Assembly (NCBI GenBank): GCA_019722365.1
Contig: JADFUC010000278.1
Span: 744,001-808,000 of the forward strand
Direction of reading: 5' to 3'
DNA length: 64,000 bases
From: Lithospermum erythrorhizon
Taxonomy: Eukaryota > Streptophyta > Magnoliopsida > Boraginales > Boraginaceae
Shown piece after piece: positions 11,009-23,463 of the stretch. The notes beneath the pieces were generated by a model, which saw only the letters and a program-made list of their open reading frames with translations, did no database searches and was not told the DNA's origin. The position numbers and the translations under genes were made by a program. Positions within the stretch are counted from its first letter, which is position 1. Each line of letters opens with the position of its first letter.

Positions 11009-12951
11009 ATGGGGGTTCAGATGATGGGGTCTCATACGAACGGGTTACAGTCTCATCATTTTCAATCATTGCCAAGGCGAAACTCGTGGTGTGATCTAAC
11101 TCTGGACCAAGTTCAGAGCCACTTGGGTGATTTGGGCAAACCATTAGGTAGTATGAACCTTGAGGAGTTGCTCAAGAGTGTGTGGGCAGTCGAGGAGTCC
11201 ACTCGAATGGATGTTGAAGATGGGTCTCCTGCATCTCCTCTACAGCGACAGGCAAGGCTAAATCTGGCGAGGACGTTTAGTGGGAAGACCGTTGATGAGG
11301 TGTGGAAGGATATTCGACAGAGTCAGAAGGGTCTAAACATGGAAGGGGAACTTACTTTGGGGGAGACAAAGCTGAAGAACTTTTTCGACAAAGTAGGGAG
11401 TTTTGTTGCTGATTCTTCTATAGAAGATGTCATGGTACCAGACAACGCGTCAACTCCACAGAATGTCACACCACAAGTAGGCTTGTCAACATCTACTTCC
11501 ATAGATGCTCTTTCAGATACACCGATGCCTGGCAGGAAAAGGGGTCCTGTAGATTTTGAGAAAACCTTGGAGAGGAGGCTAAAACGAAAGATCAAGAATA
11601 GAGAGTCTGCTGCACGTTCAAGAGCCAGAAAGCAGGTACTCTACTTGTCGGTTCACTGTGACTTTATCATCTTTATTGGGTTTTCCATGTATTTAAGGGA
11701 CCATTTTAATAATTGCAGGCTTATCACAATGAGCTGGTTAGTAAAGTTTCACATCTTGAAATGAAAAATATGAAGCTCAAGAAAGAGAAGGTAACAACTC
11801 TCCATGCCATATGTTGCAATTTAACTTACAATGCAGAACTGCATGATGCATATGGCTCACTTTGTTTGATTTGATATTTCATATGTCAACATAATGATCT
11901 CAGTGTTCCTTTTCCTTGTGAGAGTGACTAGCAGAGATTCAAAAAGTGTTGTTGGAAGTGTATGTTTATGTTAACAAAAAGAGAGGAAGCAAACATGTTC
12001 TTGAGGCATGTTCTGCAGATGCCTAAAGAAGTCCATTGGATTCTTTTCTCAAATGGTTGAAATAAGTTGGGATCAGATTATATTATTATTTCAACATTCG
12101 ATATGCTTTGATATATTACCTATGAAATCTGGTTATCCACCTTTGTTTCTTTATTAGAGCCTAAAACTGATCCTGGTTGATTGAACCGTCACTGTATGCT
12201 ATGTTTATGAAGGATTATGCTTTCAGGGTGTTATCTTCTGCTTTCATAAAGTCGTAGGTTATGGAAAATGTAAACAACCAATCTTGACATAGTCAAAAAG
12301 TTGGACAAAACTGTCAAAAAATTCTACGGCAGTTTAGATGGGTGTTTGGCTGAACTTTTCTTCAGGGGCTTGTATAACCAAAAAAGAGGTTGCTAACTAG
12401 AAATTTTGCTGAACGCCCTTGTGCATATAATAGTCTCTCATCATTGTTGAACCCCTCCTATTCACAATAGATAAACAACATTTAATCCTTGTACTTATTA
12501 CAGTTTACGTGGAATTTATTTCACCACTTGAAGTAGGATCTTCATACAGCACAGCAATCTTTCCTGTTATATGTGAAGCAACAATTGGTAATTGTTCACA
12601 CTTCTAGATTGGAACAGAAATTATGTAATTTTCGAATACTTAAGAGAACCTATTTACTTTTCAATTGTAATGTATATGGTGTACACCCTCTTCCTTATTG
12701 CACAACATGGCTTCCAACTGCTCTTATCTGGAAAATTATTTTCAACAACCTCTGGGGCTTATCACCACAGTATGCTGACTATTTCTGATGGGATTTTTTC
12801 CCTCACAATCATCTTTTTTCATATGCTGATTGTCGCACTAGAGCAAATAATTGATTTTCATGTTTGTTCCTGGCAGGAACTGGATAAGTTGTTGTCCAAT
12901 CACTTGTCAACTGAACCAAGATACCAGCTCAGAAGAACAAGTTCATTTTGA
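11009..12951 (+). CDS. group A bZIP transcription factor, ABI5/AREB/DPBF-like
   Basis: Three exons: 11009-11635, 11719-11790 and 12877-12951, all joined in phase 0, giving 257 aa. The N-terminal conserved block with a phosphorylatable RRNS site is at 23-60 (DLTLDQVQ, GSMNLEELLKSVW). A second block with ARTFSGKTVDEVW is near 87-99, and a third with GETKLKNFF near 118-126. The basic region NRESAARSR (197-205) has the N-x7-R spacing and is interrupted after KQ by intron 1, the usual place in this group. The zipper is coded by exons 2 and 3. The C terminus RRTSSF resembles the RRTxS SnRK2 site. Family members bind ABRE (ACGTG) elements in abscisic-acid signalling. It is shorter than most AREBs and closest in build to the DPBF/AREB3 branch. 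Reading through intron 1 gives a 251-aa frame without a zipper. Confidence 0.9.
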
Positions 12952-13514
12952 TTTGGTTTCTGCTAAAGTTTTGTAGTTTTTCTCCGTTTAGGTCCACGTT
13001 CAAGTTCATAGGGAGAGTGTAGACACTTTAAATGTAGATCTTGCTATCCTGCTGCTATTAATCTGTAAGGACTGGTTTCTAGGTAAAGATATGGACATGT
13101 ACTTATGGTAGGTTCATATATAAGCAGCTGTCCCTGTTATAGCTTTCGAGGATATGTACATATAAGATGGAACAGATGAGAATATAAGGATGCTGATTAC
13201 TTTCATTCAGGTTTAAGAAACTAAAATCCTCGTAAGTGGAACTTTCCAATTCTTCTTTATCGGCCAAGGGAGAACATTGTTCCGGAAAATGGACTGATGA
13301 AACCCAGTGATGGTAATCAACGAAACATAAATATTCTTGATGAGATCATATGAATAATTTGGGATATAAATCTATCCGGTTGGAACAGTGCCTTGGCGAA
13401 ATGAGCATCTCAGTTCAACCTAGCCGGCAACTCTACTAGATGCCTGTCCATGCCGCCTCTGGTGCTTCTCCAACATCTATAAATCTACTGTATGTACTTC
13501 ATAACTCCTGCTTG
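12952..13514. other. tail-to-tail spacer between the bZIP and PPR genes
   Basis: 563 bp lie between the bZIP stop codon (plus) and the PPR stop codon (minus). It should hold both 3' UTRs. I see no other feature in it. Confidence 0.6.
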
Positions 13515-15698
13515 TTACCAATAATCATTGCATGAGCATGACCCTTCTTTAAAATGATGAAAACGGTTTGAATCTCTAACAATTATTTCCTTCTGCACGA
13601 GGGCAGATGCATATTTCATAAAATTATGGCAGTCCAAACAGGACCTTATATTTTTCATTATTTTGGTAACACCTGTTGAGCAGTCTGATTTATTAGGTGC
13701 ATTCATCAAAGTAAACACCAAAGCCAGCTTCTCACTGTGGTAATACAACTGCTCCTCCTTGTGCTCATCTTCGACATCTTGAGAAGGTAAACTTGTATCG
13801 GGATTATAACCAAGTTCTTTTAATTTTGCGACAAACCCTTTCGTATATGCACGTATGGCTTCTCCCTGAGAGTGTTGTCGGCCTCCTGAGGCGAACTCAT
13901 GCACCTGTTGCCCAATCTTTGTCCAGCTCAAACCAGGTTCCTTCCTTATTCCTAGGCTCCCCATTTTCTTCCTTATGAGGTCTGCTTCACAAAAACTACC
14001 AGCAGAACAATATAAGTTGGAGAGTGTTATATATCCAAGTGAATTGTCTGGATCTAACTCTTTTAATTTAGACACGGCCACGCTGGCCAACTGCGTTTCA
14101 CCATGTTTCCTACATGCTGCAAGCAAAGCACCCCATACAACATAATCAGGCTCAATAGGCATCTCTCTGATGAGCTTCTCAGCTTCACGAACGTGCCCTG
14201 CTCGTCCTAAGATGTCAACCATGCAGGCATAGTGATCCAGTTTCGGAGCAACCCCATACTTCTGAAGCATGGTGCTAAATATCCTCTTACCTTCGCCTAC
14301 CATTCCCGTATGGCTACAAGCTGAAAGCATTGCTACAAATGTAGTTGCATCTGGTTCAACATCCATTCGATCAAATAACTCTAGGGCTTCTTTAGATTGC
14401 CCATGCAATGCATAAGCCTTGAGCATTGTATTCCATGAAACTACATCCCTGGAAACCATTTCATTGAAAATTTGCTTGGCACTTGACATTGATCCACTCC
14501 TTGCATACGCATGGATTAAGGCATTTCCAAGTACTACGAGATCAATAACCGCAGATTTTATAGCTTGGCAGTGCACGGACAAGGCATGAGAGTCAGTCAC
14601 AAGGCCTGCACAAGCTTTCAACACAACAGTGAATGCATAACAATCTGGAACTCCACCCCCTCTCTTCAACTCGCGGAAGAGGAAGATAGTCCCATCAGGA
14701 TCCTTTTCAGAAAATGCTGTCATGATTCCAGTCCACAAAATAATATCCCGCTGCTTATCACCAGCCTCTACAAATAACTTATAGCACTGTAAAACCTCTA
14801 CTCCCAGACCTGAATAAGCTTTCATTAATGCAGTAACCACCGCCATATCCGATAGAAGTCCACTCTTCAAGCAAACAGAATGCAGCTGATAACAGTATCT
14901 CAAACCCTGAAAACAATCACTTTCATCATATTCACACACTGAAGATATCACACTCAAAATCGAGGCGTGATCAAATCCTATATTCCCATCATTATACATC
15001 ATAGCAAAAATTCCAACACCTTCATCACCTCGACCACATATTCGATACCCTTCAATCATAGCATTATACGAAACAACGTTTTTAAACTCCATGGCACTAA
15101 ACACCCTCCAAGCCTCATCGCAGTATCCACCATTTGCATACATTGTAACAAGTGCATTTCCAACATAAACCCAACTATCAAACCCGGATTTCACAGTAAC
15201 CCCATGCACTTGCACTCCTCGTCGATGATCACACACCGAAAGCACGCTAGCATAACCAAAATCATTCGGTTTACAATCCCCTAACATAGCGGAAAACAAC
15301 GCAAAACATTCGTTACTCTCATTACTTTGCGAGTACCCCGAAAGGAGCGTGGTCCAAGAAAACACATTTCGTTGAGGCATTTTATCAAACACCTTCCTAG
15401 CTGTTTTTATGTCACCACATTTTGCATACATGTTAATGAGGTGGTTGGTGGTGTAGAGGTCAGGTTGGGTGGCGCGTGTGATTATGTGGTGGTGGATGAC
15501 GTGGCCTAGGCGGAGATGGGTGGCGCGTGCACAATTGTGGAGGAGCGTGGCATAGGTTTGAGGGTCTTTAAATTGGAGGCACGTGGGGTTCACGTGCGTG
15601 ATTTGGAGAGTTGTGGTTAAGGTTCGAAATAAGATTTTGGCACACGTTGGTTGTCTCGATGGAAACATAATACAAAAAATATGGGTAAAAGAAATCAT
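13515..15698 (-). CDS. DYW-type pentatricopeptide repeat protein (probable organelle RNA-editing factor)
   Basis: An intronless gene of 727 aa starting at the ATG at 15698. The N terminus (Arg- and Thr-rich, few acidic residues, for example ILFRTLTTTL) looks like an organelle presequence. A PLS-type PPR array fills about 48-530 with repeats such as TNHLINMYAKCGD and VSWNTMLKAYALHG. It is followed by E/E+ regions and a full DYW domain. The deaminase-like HSEK (H654, E656), the CLDC zinc pair (C687, C690), the CSC pair (C721, C723) and the terminal NDYW are all present. PLS-DYW proteins bind specific plastid or mitochondrial transcripts and edit cytidine to uridine. It resembles, from memory, Arabidopsis At1g71420, but orthology is not secure. 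The target RNA cannot be read from the sequence. Confidence 0.92.
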   Translation of the reverse strand: MISFTHIFCIMFPSRQPTCAKILFRTLTTTLQITHVNPTCLQFKDPQTYATLLHNCARATHLRLGHVIHHHIITRATQPDLYTTNHLINMYAKCGDIKTARKVFDKMPQRNVFSWTTLLSGYSQSNESNECFALFSAMLGDCKPNDFGYASVLSVCDHRRGVQVHGVTVKSGFDSWVYVGNALVTMYANGGYCDEAWRVFSAMEFKNVVSYNAMIEGYRICGRGDEGVGIFAMMYNDGNIGFDHASILSVISSVCEYDESDCFQGLRYCYQLHSVCLKSGLLSDMAVVTALMKAYSGLGVEVLQCYKLFVEAGDKQRDIILWTGIMTAFSEKDPDGTIFLFRELKRGGGVPDCYAFTVVLKACAGLVTDSHALSVHCQAIKSAVIDLVVLGNALIHAYARSGSMSSAKQIFNEMVSRDVVSWNTMLKAYALHGQSKEALELFDRMDVEPDATTFVAMLSACSHTGMVGEGKRIFSTMLQKYGVAPKLDHYACMVDILGRAGHVREAEKLIREMPIEPDYVVWGALLAACRKHGETQLASVAVSKLKELDPDNSLGYITLSNLYCSAGSFCEADLIRKKMGSLGIRKEPGLSWTKIGQQVHEFASGGRQHSQGEAIRAYTKGFVAKLKELGYNPDTSLPSQDVEDEHKEEQLYYHSEKLALVFTLMNAPNKSDCSTGVTKIMKNIRSCLDCHNFMKYASALVQKEIIVRDSNRFHHFKEGSCSCNDYW

Positions 15699-16256
15699 GA
15701 AATGAATCTAATGTATCATGGTTTTTTGTACTTTACGGAGTATTATTTTGAAGTGAGAAAAAAATATCTTTAATTAAATTGAGATAGAAAGAATAATAAA
15801 TAAGTAAGAAGTAGTAAATAGTTTATACAAATTTAAAACATCAATATTTGACTATTTGGTAAGGTTCGATAAAGGGGTGACAGAATTTAGAAGAGATCAG
15901 AGGACGATAGAAGGAATTATTCCTATTTCAATTTTGAATATTTTAGAATTTATTATGTAGTTATAAGTAATTTTTTGTAACAAATTTATTAAACTAGAAT
16001 TTGTCATTTATCAATTTTCTACGATTTATGAAACTTCGAGATACCCTTTAACGCATTGATAACCATGGAAGAAAAGAGAGGATTCCATTTTTCAGAAAGT
16101 ATACAACTATACAAGAAAAAGATAGTTCCATGTTTCAGCTCACTCAAGCTCAATAAACTGGGAAGTGGAAGAATATTTTGCAAATTCTAATGAACATTGA
16201 ATAATTTTACTCAGCTTGTACTGAAGTTCTGTATGAAGTCTAAATTCTTTCAAACT
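15699..16256. other. spacer between the PPR gene and the permease-like gene
   Basis: 558 bp of AT-rich DNA. It should hold the promoter of the minus-strand PPR gene (right of 15698) and the 3' UTR of the permease-like gene (left of 16257). A TACGGAGTATTATT string at about 15734 looks like a Stowaway-type MITE end, but I could not find its partner. Confidence 0.45.
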
Positions 16257-19200
16257 TCACATCATCTGTGCACGTCCAAAGTTCTGAATGGCTTCTGTAA
16301 GAATGACGAGACCTGAGGCTCCGATCACAAGTGAGAGGGTCAGCTTTCCTCCGGGGACCAATTCTTGTAGCTTCACTGATGGAGTTGAATCCGAATATCT
16401 ATCTGCCCACGACATTGCAGCAGGAAGAACTCCGAATAGCACCAACACTAAAGATACAATGTTGCGTTAGGAAAGTAGCGATCAGGACGCATCACGCATG
16501 GCCATACGAAATTAAATCAAATGGATTTGGGTTTAGGCTTTTGTTACCAAGTCCTAAATTAGCTTGCAGAAAATGTAGGACAAAATTGCTAAGAGCCTAA
16601 GACTATATAATAACCCAAGATTTAAAGATCAATTCGAGTTATACCTCCATAAGTACCAGCAAGATCCAATGCTTTAAAGAATATCTCTGGGTCTAACAAC
16701 GCCAAAACTAATGGTGGAAACAATGTGAGTATGTACGGAAGTGGTTTGTTCCCAGCAGAAGGCAGTTTCAACACTGGAAGGCGGAAGCATAACGTTCAAG
16801 CAAACAAATACAGATTGTATCAGCAAAGAAGAAAAATAGAAAAGCAAACAAATGTAGATTGTTATGAAGATATCCTATTGCCTTTCAACCCAAAGGTAGG
16901 TACAATTTAGAAGCTAATGCATCATAGGTTCGTGGGAGACGAGAGAAGCACTCACGATCAGCAAGGAAGTCTGTAAGTCCCAAGACAAACCCAATATAAG
17001 ATGTTGCGATTGCAAGAAGTGAAAATATGTCCACTATCAGCTGCAGAAAAAATGGATGTGCTTATTATTACATAACAAGAAATGCTTCACTTTCCGAAGA
17101 ACGAGACTAGTGATTCAGGAAATTTCATGTCAACAAGAAGTTAGCAAGAAATAAAGGAGAACCAAAATCTATGTTTTAAGTCAACTCGATGCAGAAAGTG
17201 AAGGTTTGGACTTCCAGAAGAGAGGATTTCAATCCCTCCCTAGACAGAAGCTAAAAACCATGTTATCAAGTTGAACATTGAAAAAAACATTTACTAACCC
17301 CAACTCCATTTGCAGACCGCAATTGCTGCAGTGGATCGATAATAGTATCCGAATTTGTCGCTACTGTTGAGATCGATCCAAGAATAACAGCATCCCACAC
17401 AAGAAAAAGAGCTAAAGGAATAGCTGTGCCCAGAAAAATAGCGGTCCTGCGGGTGATGCAGTTAAAAAAATTACAATACAAGTAGTCGTGAACATTTAGA
17501 TGCTAATAGGACTTCATAGATAAGAACCAGAGAAAACTACGGAGTATTTGAGGGGGTAACTCTACAATACTAAAGAAGAAAACAATTGAAAATAAAGAGT
17601 AAATCTTTTGTAACATCATGCAGAGAATTTCTCCTCAGATGAAAACAAAAAGATAATAATCGGATTCATCACCTTACTTTTGACAGATCCCCTTCTAGAT
17701 TGCTGCAAAGAACCGGCACAACATTCTAACAAGGGAAAAGCATCACATTAGTAGATATTATATCAGGAGTGAGACACAGCATGAATAACTGATTGCCCAA
17801 CTCTTTACCTGATAGACAAAAGAAAGTGCTATAATTGGTATACTGCTAGGTGCTGCTTCAAAGTTGGCTTTCAAGAGAGCATCCCAGTGCAAGTTTCCAC
17901 TAGCCACTCCCTAGAAACCAGACATTCCACTTCTATGTTATGACAGACTCGAAACATCACCTGACTGGCAATTGCTTTCTACCTTCCGTGAGACATAATT
18001 TAATGTGGAGCATGACCTTTTTTTAGACTAACTTAATTTTTAAGAGGACAACTTTGAAACCGGGTTTAACTGGGATGTGATTCCTTGCCACCAGATAAGT
18101 ATAACTAAGAATGTTAAGTGAGGACTGATATGGCTAAAGAACATTTTTCCATACCTTACATTGCACCTTATAAGGAGGTATGACAATCTTCATCGAACTA
18201 ATCTTACAAGTATGTCATCTTATTTATTCATTCTTATAATAAAATAAAAAATAAACAACCTCATATCCTTCACAAATAATATCAGAATATTGGATGTCAA
18301 AGAGAAGCGATTACCACAAGAGCTGCAAATGAGATGATAATACCAAGTACCAAACCACCATTTACTGCACCAATAACTCGCTGGCTACAATAAATTGAAA
18401 TAAGAATCACTTTCAGAAAAGAGAGATGCCTGAGTAAGATGTCTACTCTCGGCTAAAATCAAGTTCACGTAGTAATGTAGTATAGTATCTTGATTTCATA
18501 TTACGTAGTAATGTATGCCGAGTAACCAAAAAAATAATTGTTGTTGTGTAGTGTGTTTAAAGATGGAACATTTTCAATTGGGGCCATTCAATAAGCATAC
18601 GTTGACAAATCATAATTTCAGTTGTAAATGGATCAATCGAATGCGTTTTCCAAAAGATATTATATGTCTATCGATATAAAAGAAATTAAAGTAGAATAGT
18701 ATAAATGAAAATTTTAGGGCAACAACACAAAATAAGAGCAAAAAAAAAATGTATATTGATACCTTCCGAAATAGCAAATGCCTCCAAGAAGCAATGAGAA
18801 TAGGGTAGCTGATTCCCATCTGCAATGATAATGCTGCCCATCAACACCTAAAAGAAATATGAAATTGCTCATGACATAATAAAGAAGAGAGAACATGAAA
18901 CATGATCACCAAGGAAGGAAAAAATAATGGGGTGGACAAGTTTCCCTGGATCAATTTTATATCAGATGGCAAGTGTCAACGATACGGTGTTAATTTGAAG
19001 CAGAATCAGATATTAATATGTCAATGCTATTGTGAAAGTCACTCAGAGATGAACCATACAATGGAAGGCCGAGAAAGTTCGTCAGTATATCGGAGGAGCG
19101 AGCCACATAAGCAACTAAAAGCGCGTAATGGATGAGAATGTAGGACCAGCTGTCACAAATAACAGACAACTTTGTGAAAAAAAAGAAAAAGTAAAATCGG

Positions 19201-21482
19201 AGTTAATAAAAAACTTAATAGAGTAAATATAGCTTCAAATCAATGACAAGGCTGCAGCACCTATGCTGCTTAACTAGATGCATATAATGTAATGAGTATT
19301 TCATATTTGAGAGGCCCTTATCTAACTTTTTTGGACAATACAGAGAGTCATAGTTATTCTGTCTATGGTAAAAATACTAAGATACCTCAAACAAGCACTA
19401 ATCTTGTAGTAAACTCTGGATCAGTGAGACAAAAGAGTGTCATCAGATATCTAAAACAGTTCAACTTTATGATTTTGTTTCAAGAAAATGTGTATCTGCA
19501 GAATTATGTCATGAGCATGTGAGTTTGGATTCAGTTTCCGATATCAATGACACCAACTCAACCATGATGACATCACTAAAAAACAGTATCAAATTAGTTA
19601 TTTAGATATGGATATATACTTGAATAATAGCTCAGTTTCATTAAGTCCCAGACTCCTGATATTATGGTACATAAAGTGGACTGCTTAAAAGCTACCACTT
19701 TGAAATTTCAACCACCAGTGAAAAAACATTTCAGACACCAATATACAAGACTACTTTAGATTTTGTTCCCTACGTAGGATATCTGATTTGATTATTAAAA
19801 ACTATGCTTAGAAACCTTACCAAGCAATTTGCACCCCAAAATTTCCGAGGGTTCTCATGGCCATCGATACCTGAAATCCATAGCAATGTTAGATATGAGT
19901 GCAAACAAATTAATCATGTGATCTCCAAATACATGTAACATTCAAATGATAAGATCATCTCAACTTCAACAGACTACAACAAAGTATATAAAGGGGTGAA
20001 CTAAAATGTTTACATGATATCTCCATTGATTGAATAAATTTACTTGAATACATACCAATATATATCTAAGTGAAAACATAGTTAATTCAAATTACATGTA
20101 AAATATTCTAAAAGCTGAAATATGACCTCTGATCCAAAGAAAACAATCAGCTCACCAATGACACGCCACCAGATCCAAGCTCACACATTGTCTTTACATT
20201 GACTTCAGCAATGAGAAGGCCAGTCACTACCTTCAAGATTTAGTGCAATTCTCATATAAAAAATATCAAACAGAACAAAGTCGAACAAAAGAAAGGAAAG
20301 ATGGATTGAAGCAGAAACAAGTGCATAATCCTTCTCATACTGAAGAAACTGCTAGAAGCGAGTGACAGAAAATTGAAGTTGAGCCGGAGAATGCAGAAAT
20401 TCCGTCGATGCTGTAGCTTAATAAAATATACTTATTCAAACTAAATAATCAAATCACCATGAATATCCAACACGATATGCATGTTACTGCAGAGGCCAAA
20501 AATCCAGCTTCTTCGGTCACAGCAGGGATTGCAAGAATTCCTGCCCCTACCTGATGAGAGCATGAATCAATTACATTACAAAAACTCACAATGCATTTTA
20601 CTTGCTTCTATATAAAAGTTGCAATTAAATAAGTAGCAAACGGATCAAAATAAGTACCTCATACAATGAAGTAAATAAATAAGAGTTAGAAATCGAATTG
20701 ATCAAGATTCCGATGGCATATCAAGATAACAATTACTAATCATAAATCATAGTATCATACTCGGGGGTGTGGTTGGGTGCAGTGGTTAGATGCTCAATTG
20801 AAAGGTAGAGGTCGAGGTTCAAACCTCGGGAGCTAGGTTTTTAAAAAAAGAAAAAAGAAAATCATAGTATCATACTCTATTACTCAAGCTGAAGTATGAA
20901 GTTTGGAATTTTTAGACACCTAAAGTAGTAATAACACCATTATTCAATACTACGAAATCAAGAAAAAGAGAGAACATACAGTTGTGCCAGCAACAAGAAA
21001 GATGGCACTACTCAAGCTACCTGCAATATACAAAATGTGAGAAAAATGTTAATACCATGTGCTCTTACTACCCTACCACATGTAGATATCATGCGGTTCA
21101 TACTAAAACCAATTGTTTATAGATAAATAAATACCAAAGTTACTAATACAACGAGAAATTGTTAATCAACCAATGTGGGACTTGGTTAACAGATAAAAAT
21201 TGAATCTTTAACTTCGAAATTTGAATATATTTATATCTTACCAGGCTCTCTTGTCAAAGTGGCTTGGTTAAGATTAGAAAACAAGCGGTCAAACACATAA
21301 TTCTCCTCTTCTTGCTTTGGTTTTTGTTGGATTGACTTGGATTTGATATTGAGCTTTCTTGATGGAATATTCCATTGTTTTGAATATGGGTTTGAAGCAA
21401 GAAATGGTTTGTGTTGTCTGAGTCTTGCATGTAAATATACTGATTGAAGTTTTGTGGATGAACATGGAGTCAGCATCATCAT
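16257..21482 (-). CDS. plastid tryptophan/tyrosine permease-family transporter
   Basis: Fourteen exons: 21242-21482, 20980-21020, 20458-20550, 20156-20230, 19821-19870, 19060-19149, 18763-18819, 18315-18384, 17809-17910, 17673-17725, 17299-17446, 16956-17040, 16645-16773 and 16257-16447. Together they make 1425 nt, 474 aa, with consistent phases. Residues 1 to about 75 (Ser/Lys/Gln-rich, few acidic) look like a plastid transit peptide. About ten or eleven hydrophobic segments follow, with family motifs such as AGTTVGAGILAIPAVT, VVTGLLIAEVNV, GAVNGGLVLG, LVWDAVILGS and GFVLGLTDFL. This matches the plant Trp_Tyr_perm family (Arabidopsis At5g19500 type), an aromatic amino-acid carrier family first described in bacteria. 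Substrate and envelope location in plants are inferred. A SINE sits in the second intron. Confidence 0.9.
20763..20857 (+). mobile_element. short tRNA-derived SINE with 19-bp target-site duplication
   Basis: A 95-bp insertion with an A-box-like GGTGCAGTGG head, a B-box GAGGTTCAAACC about 35 nt on, and an A-rich tail (AAAAAAAGAAAAAAG). It is flanked by identical 19-bp direct repeats, AAATCATAGTATCATACTC, at 20744-20762 and 20858-20876. The leading As of the second copy may belong partly to the tail. It lies in the second intron of the permease-like gene, antisense to it. The intact duplication points to recent insertion by LINE-type machinery. It is very short for a plant SINE, hardly more than the tRNA-related part. 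Confidence 0.8.
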
Positions 21483-22097
21483 CTTCTACTCTTCTTCTGC
21501 TTCACATCAAGTGTTTCACATCATTTTGTGATTGGAAATTGAGTGATGTGGAGGCACTGGAGCTTGACATTTGTTTCACTATATTTTCTTTTTAAGTATT
21601 TGTTATTTTTTAGATAATCTTTTTTTTATTACTCAGAATATGTGAAATATATAAAATGTCATGTAACTCTTTTATATTACTTTAATTCTTACATAAATCA
21701 TATTTTATATTTATTTTTTCAACAATCAAAGTAATTGTTACCAAATAGATTTTTTTTGAGAAAATCGAAATATTAATTGGCCTAAGTTTTGCTGAATTGC
21801 ATGAGTGCATGACTTGAACTGAAGATCCCATGAATGGATAACTATAAATGTGTGTTCAAACTATTCATGAAATTTGACAAAATATCGATACTTAATATTC
21901 TAATTTAGAGTTTCCATTGCTTCAAAAATAAATAGCATAGTTACAAGCTTCTTATACAAATGAGTTTTTTCTTCAATCAACGAAGGCAGACAATTGGTAG
22001 TTGTATATCTATAAAGGATTAAAGGGTAGACTATTGGTTCACAGTTACATATCCCCTTCATTCTAGTCCTCAAAAACACTTGGTGCAAGATTGTTAA
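21483..22097. other. spacer between divergent permease and dioxygenase starts
   Basis: This 615-bp head-to-head spacer must hold the promoter of the minus-strand permease gene and that of the former dioxygenase. It is AT-rich with several T runs. I found no clear TATA box or motif I would defend. Confidence 0.4.
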
Positions 22098-23463
22098 ATG
22101 TCCACAGCATTCAAAGAACATGAGGACCTCATTGACTTCTTGATACACAAAGGCAATGGAGTCACAGGCCTCTCCAAGTTAGCCTTAAAACATCTTCCAA
22201 ACCAGTTCATTCAATCCCCTGAAAAAGGCTAAGCAGTACCCAAGTAGCATATGATGATCATTCAATTCCCATAGTTGATGTTTCAAACTGGAATGATCCA
22301 AAAGTGGCAGCTGAGATATGCAAAGCTGCAGCTGAATGGGGTTTCTTTCAGATTATCAATCATGGAATTCCTCTTGAAGTTCTTGAAAGTGTGAAGGAAG
22401 CTGGTCATGAGTTCTTTGCTTTGCCAGTTGATGAAAGGAAGAAATATGTGAAGGGGAATTCGCCGACGAGTACTGTAGAGTTGAAGACTAGCTTTAGTCC
22501 TCTAGCTGAGAAGGTTTTGGAGTGGAAAGATTATCTATTGCATGTTTATGTTGATGATGAGGAGGAAACCAAACATTGGCCTTCTGTTTCTAGGTGAGCT
22601 TTGAAACTTTCTAAAAGATTCGACCCTTGTTATTCCAAGGACTTGAACCCGGATCTCACAATAAGTGAGTAATATCTCGTGATCACTAAACTAACTCTAG
22701 TGGTTCTAAAGTTCGAGCTTGTATATTATTTATTGTATTCTGATTGGATTCAGCATAATAGGTTTTATCAGTGATAGACATATATCTGGTTATAGTATAT
22801 ATGAAATTTTTGTTCTTGGATATTGAGTTACTCTGCAGTCCTACAATGTCTGAAATGAGGAAAGAGTTATTCATATGTGTAGATGAGTTTCATCACTGCT
22901 TGGCTCCAAAAATTTCAGGCAGGATTATTATAATCAATTATCATTTTACAACAGTTGCAAGCTCACGACTAATACATCAACATTAATATTCTTCAATGTC
23001 TTTCAAGAGTCTCCGGCCTTGCTCATGTGTTAGCATGAAAGCGTTTTAATTGATCAGAATGCAAATATTATCTCTTCTTGCGATGAATAGCGAGAGTGGG
23101 AAATGTAGTTATCGATTTTGATATCTTCCAGATTATATCAGAAGCCAGAAGAATATAATTATTTTTGACTACGTAGGGCATAGAGTAAGCCAATGACTAA
23201 TCCGTCTTGAAAATTATTGTGTTGTTACTGACAGGGATCAAGTTCTTGAATACATGAAGTGTGTGAAACCTGTTGTGAGAAAGCTGATGGACGTTCTGTT
23301 GCAAGGGCTAAATCTTGCAGGATTGGATGAAAGTAAAGAATCTAAGTTGATGGGTTCTTTCATAGTCGACCTTATGCACTACCCTAAGTGTCCATACCCG
23401 GATATCGTTATAGGAGCTGGATGGCACTCTGATATCGTTGTATTATCTATTTTAATATCTTAA
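22098..23463 (+). pseudogene. broken 2-oxoglutarate/Fe(II) dioxygenase, feruloyl-CoA 6'-hydroxylase-like
   Basis: Two exon pieces (22098-22593 and 23235-23463) resemble the N-terminal 60% of feruloyl-CoA 6'-hydroxylase, the cytosolic enzyme that starts scopoletin and coumarin synthesis. The family start is recognisable (STAFKEHEDLIDFLIHKGNG, then WGFFQIINHGIPLEVL, SFSPLAEKVLEWKDY). Two lesions are visible. First, in the A run at 22222-22226 one base appears lost: the frame from 22098 ends at TAA 22230-22232, while the homologous frame resumes in +1 at about the same place. Adding one base restores the exon-1 phase. Second, exon 2 diverges just after the iron-binding HSD motif and stops at 23461-23463, so the distal His and the RxS 2-oxoglutarate site are missing. 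A catalytic product is not possible. A sequencing error could explain the first lesion but not the second. Confidence 0.88.

Noticed and set aside
12592..12951. 119-codon frame ending with the bZIP stop
   Set aside because: Its end is simply bZIP exon 3. The upstream part is intron 2 read through.
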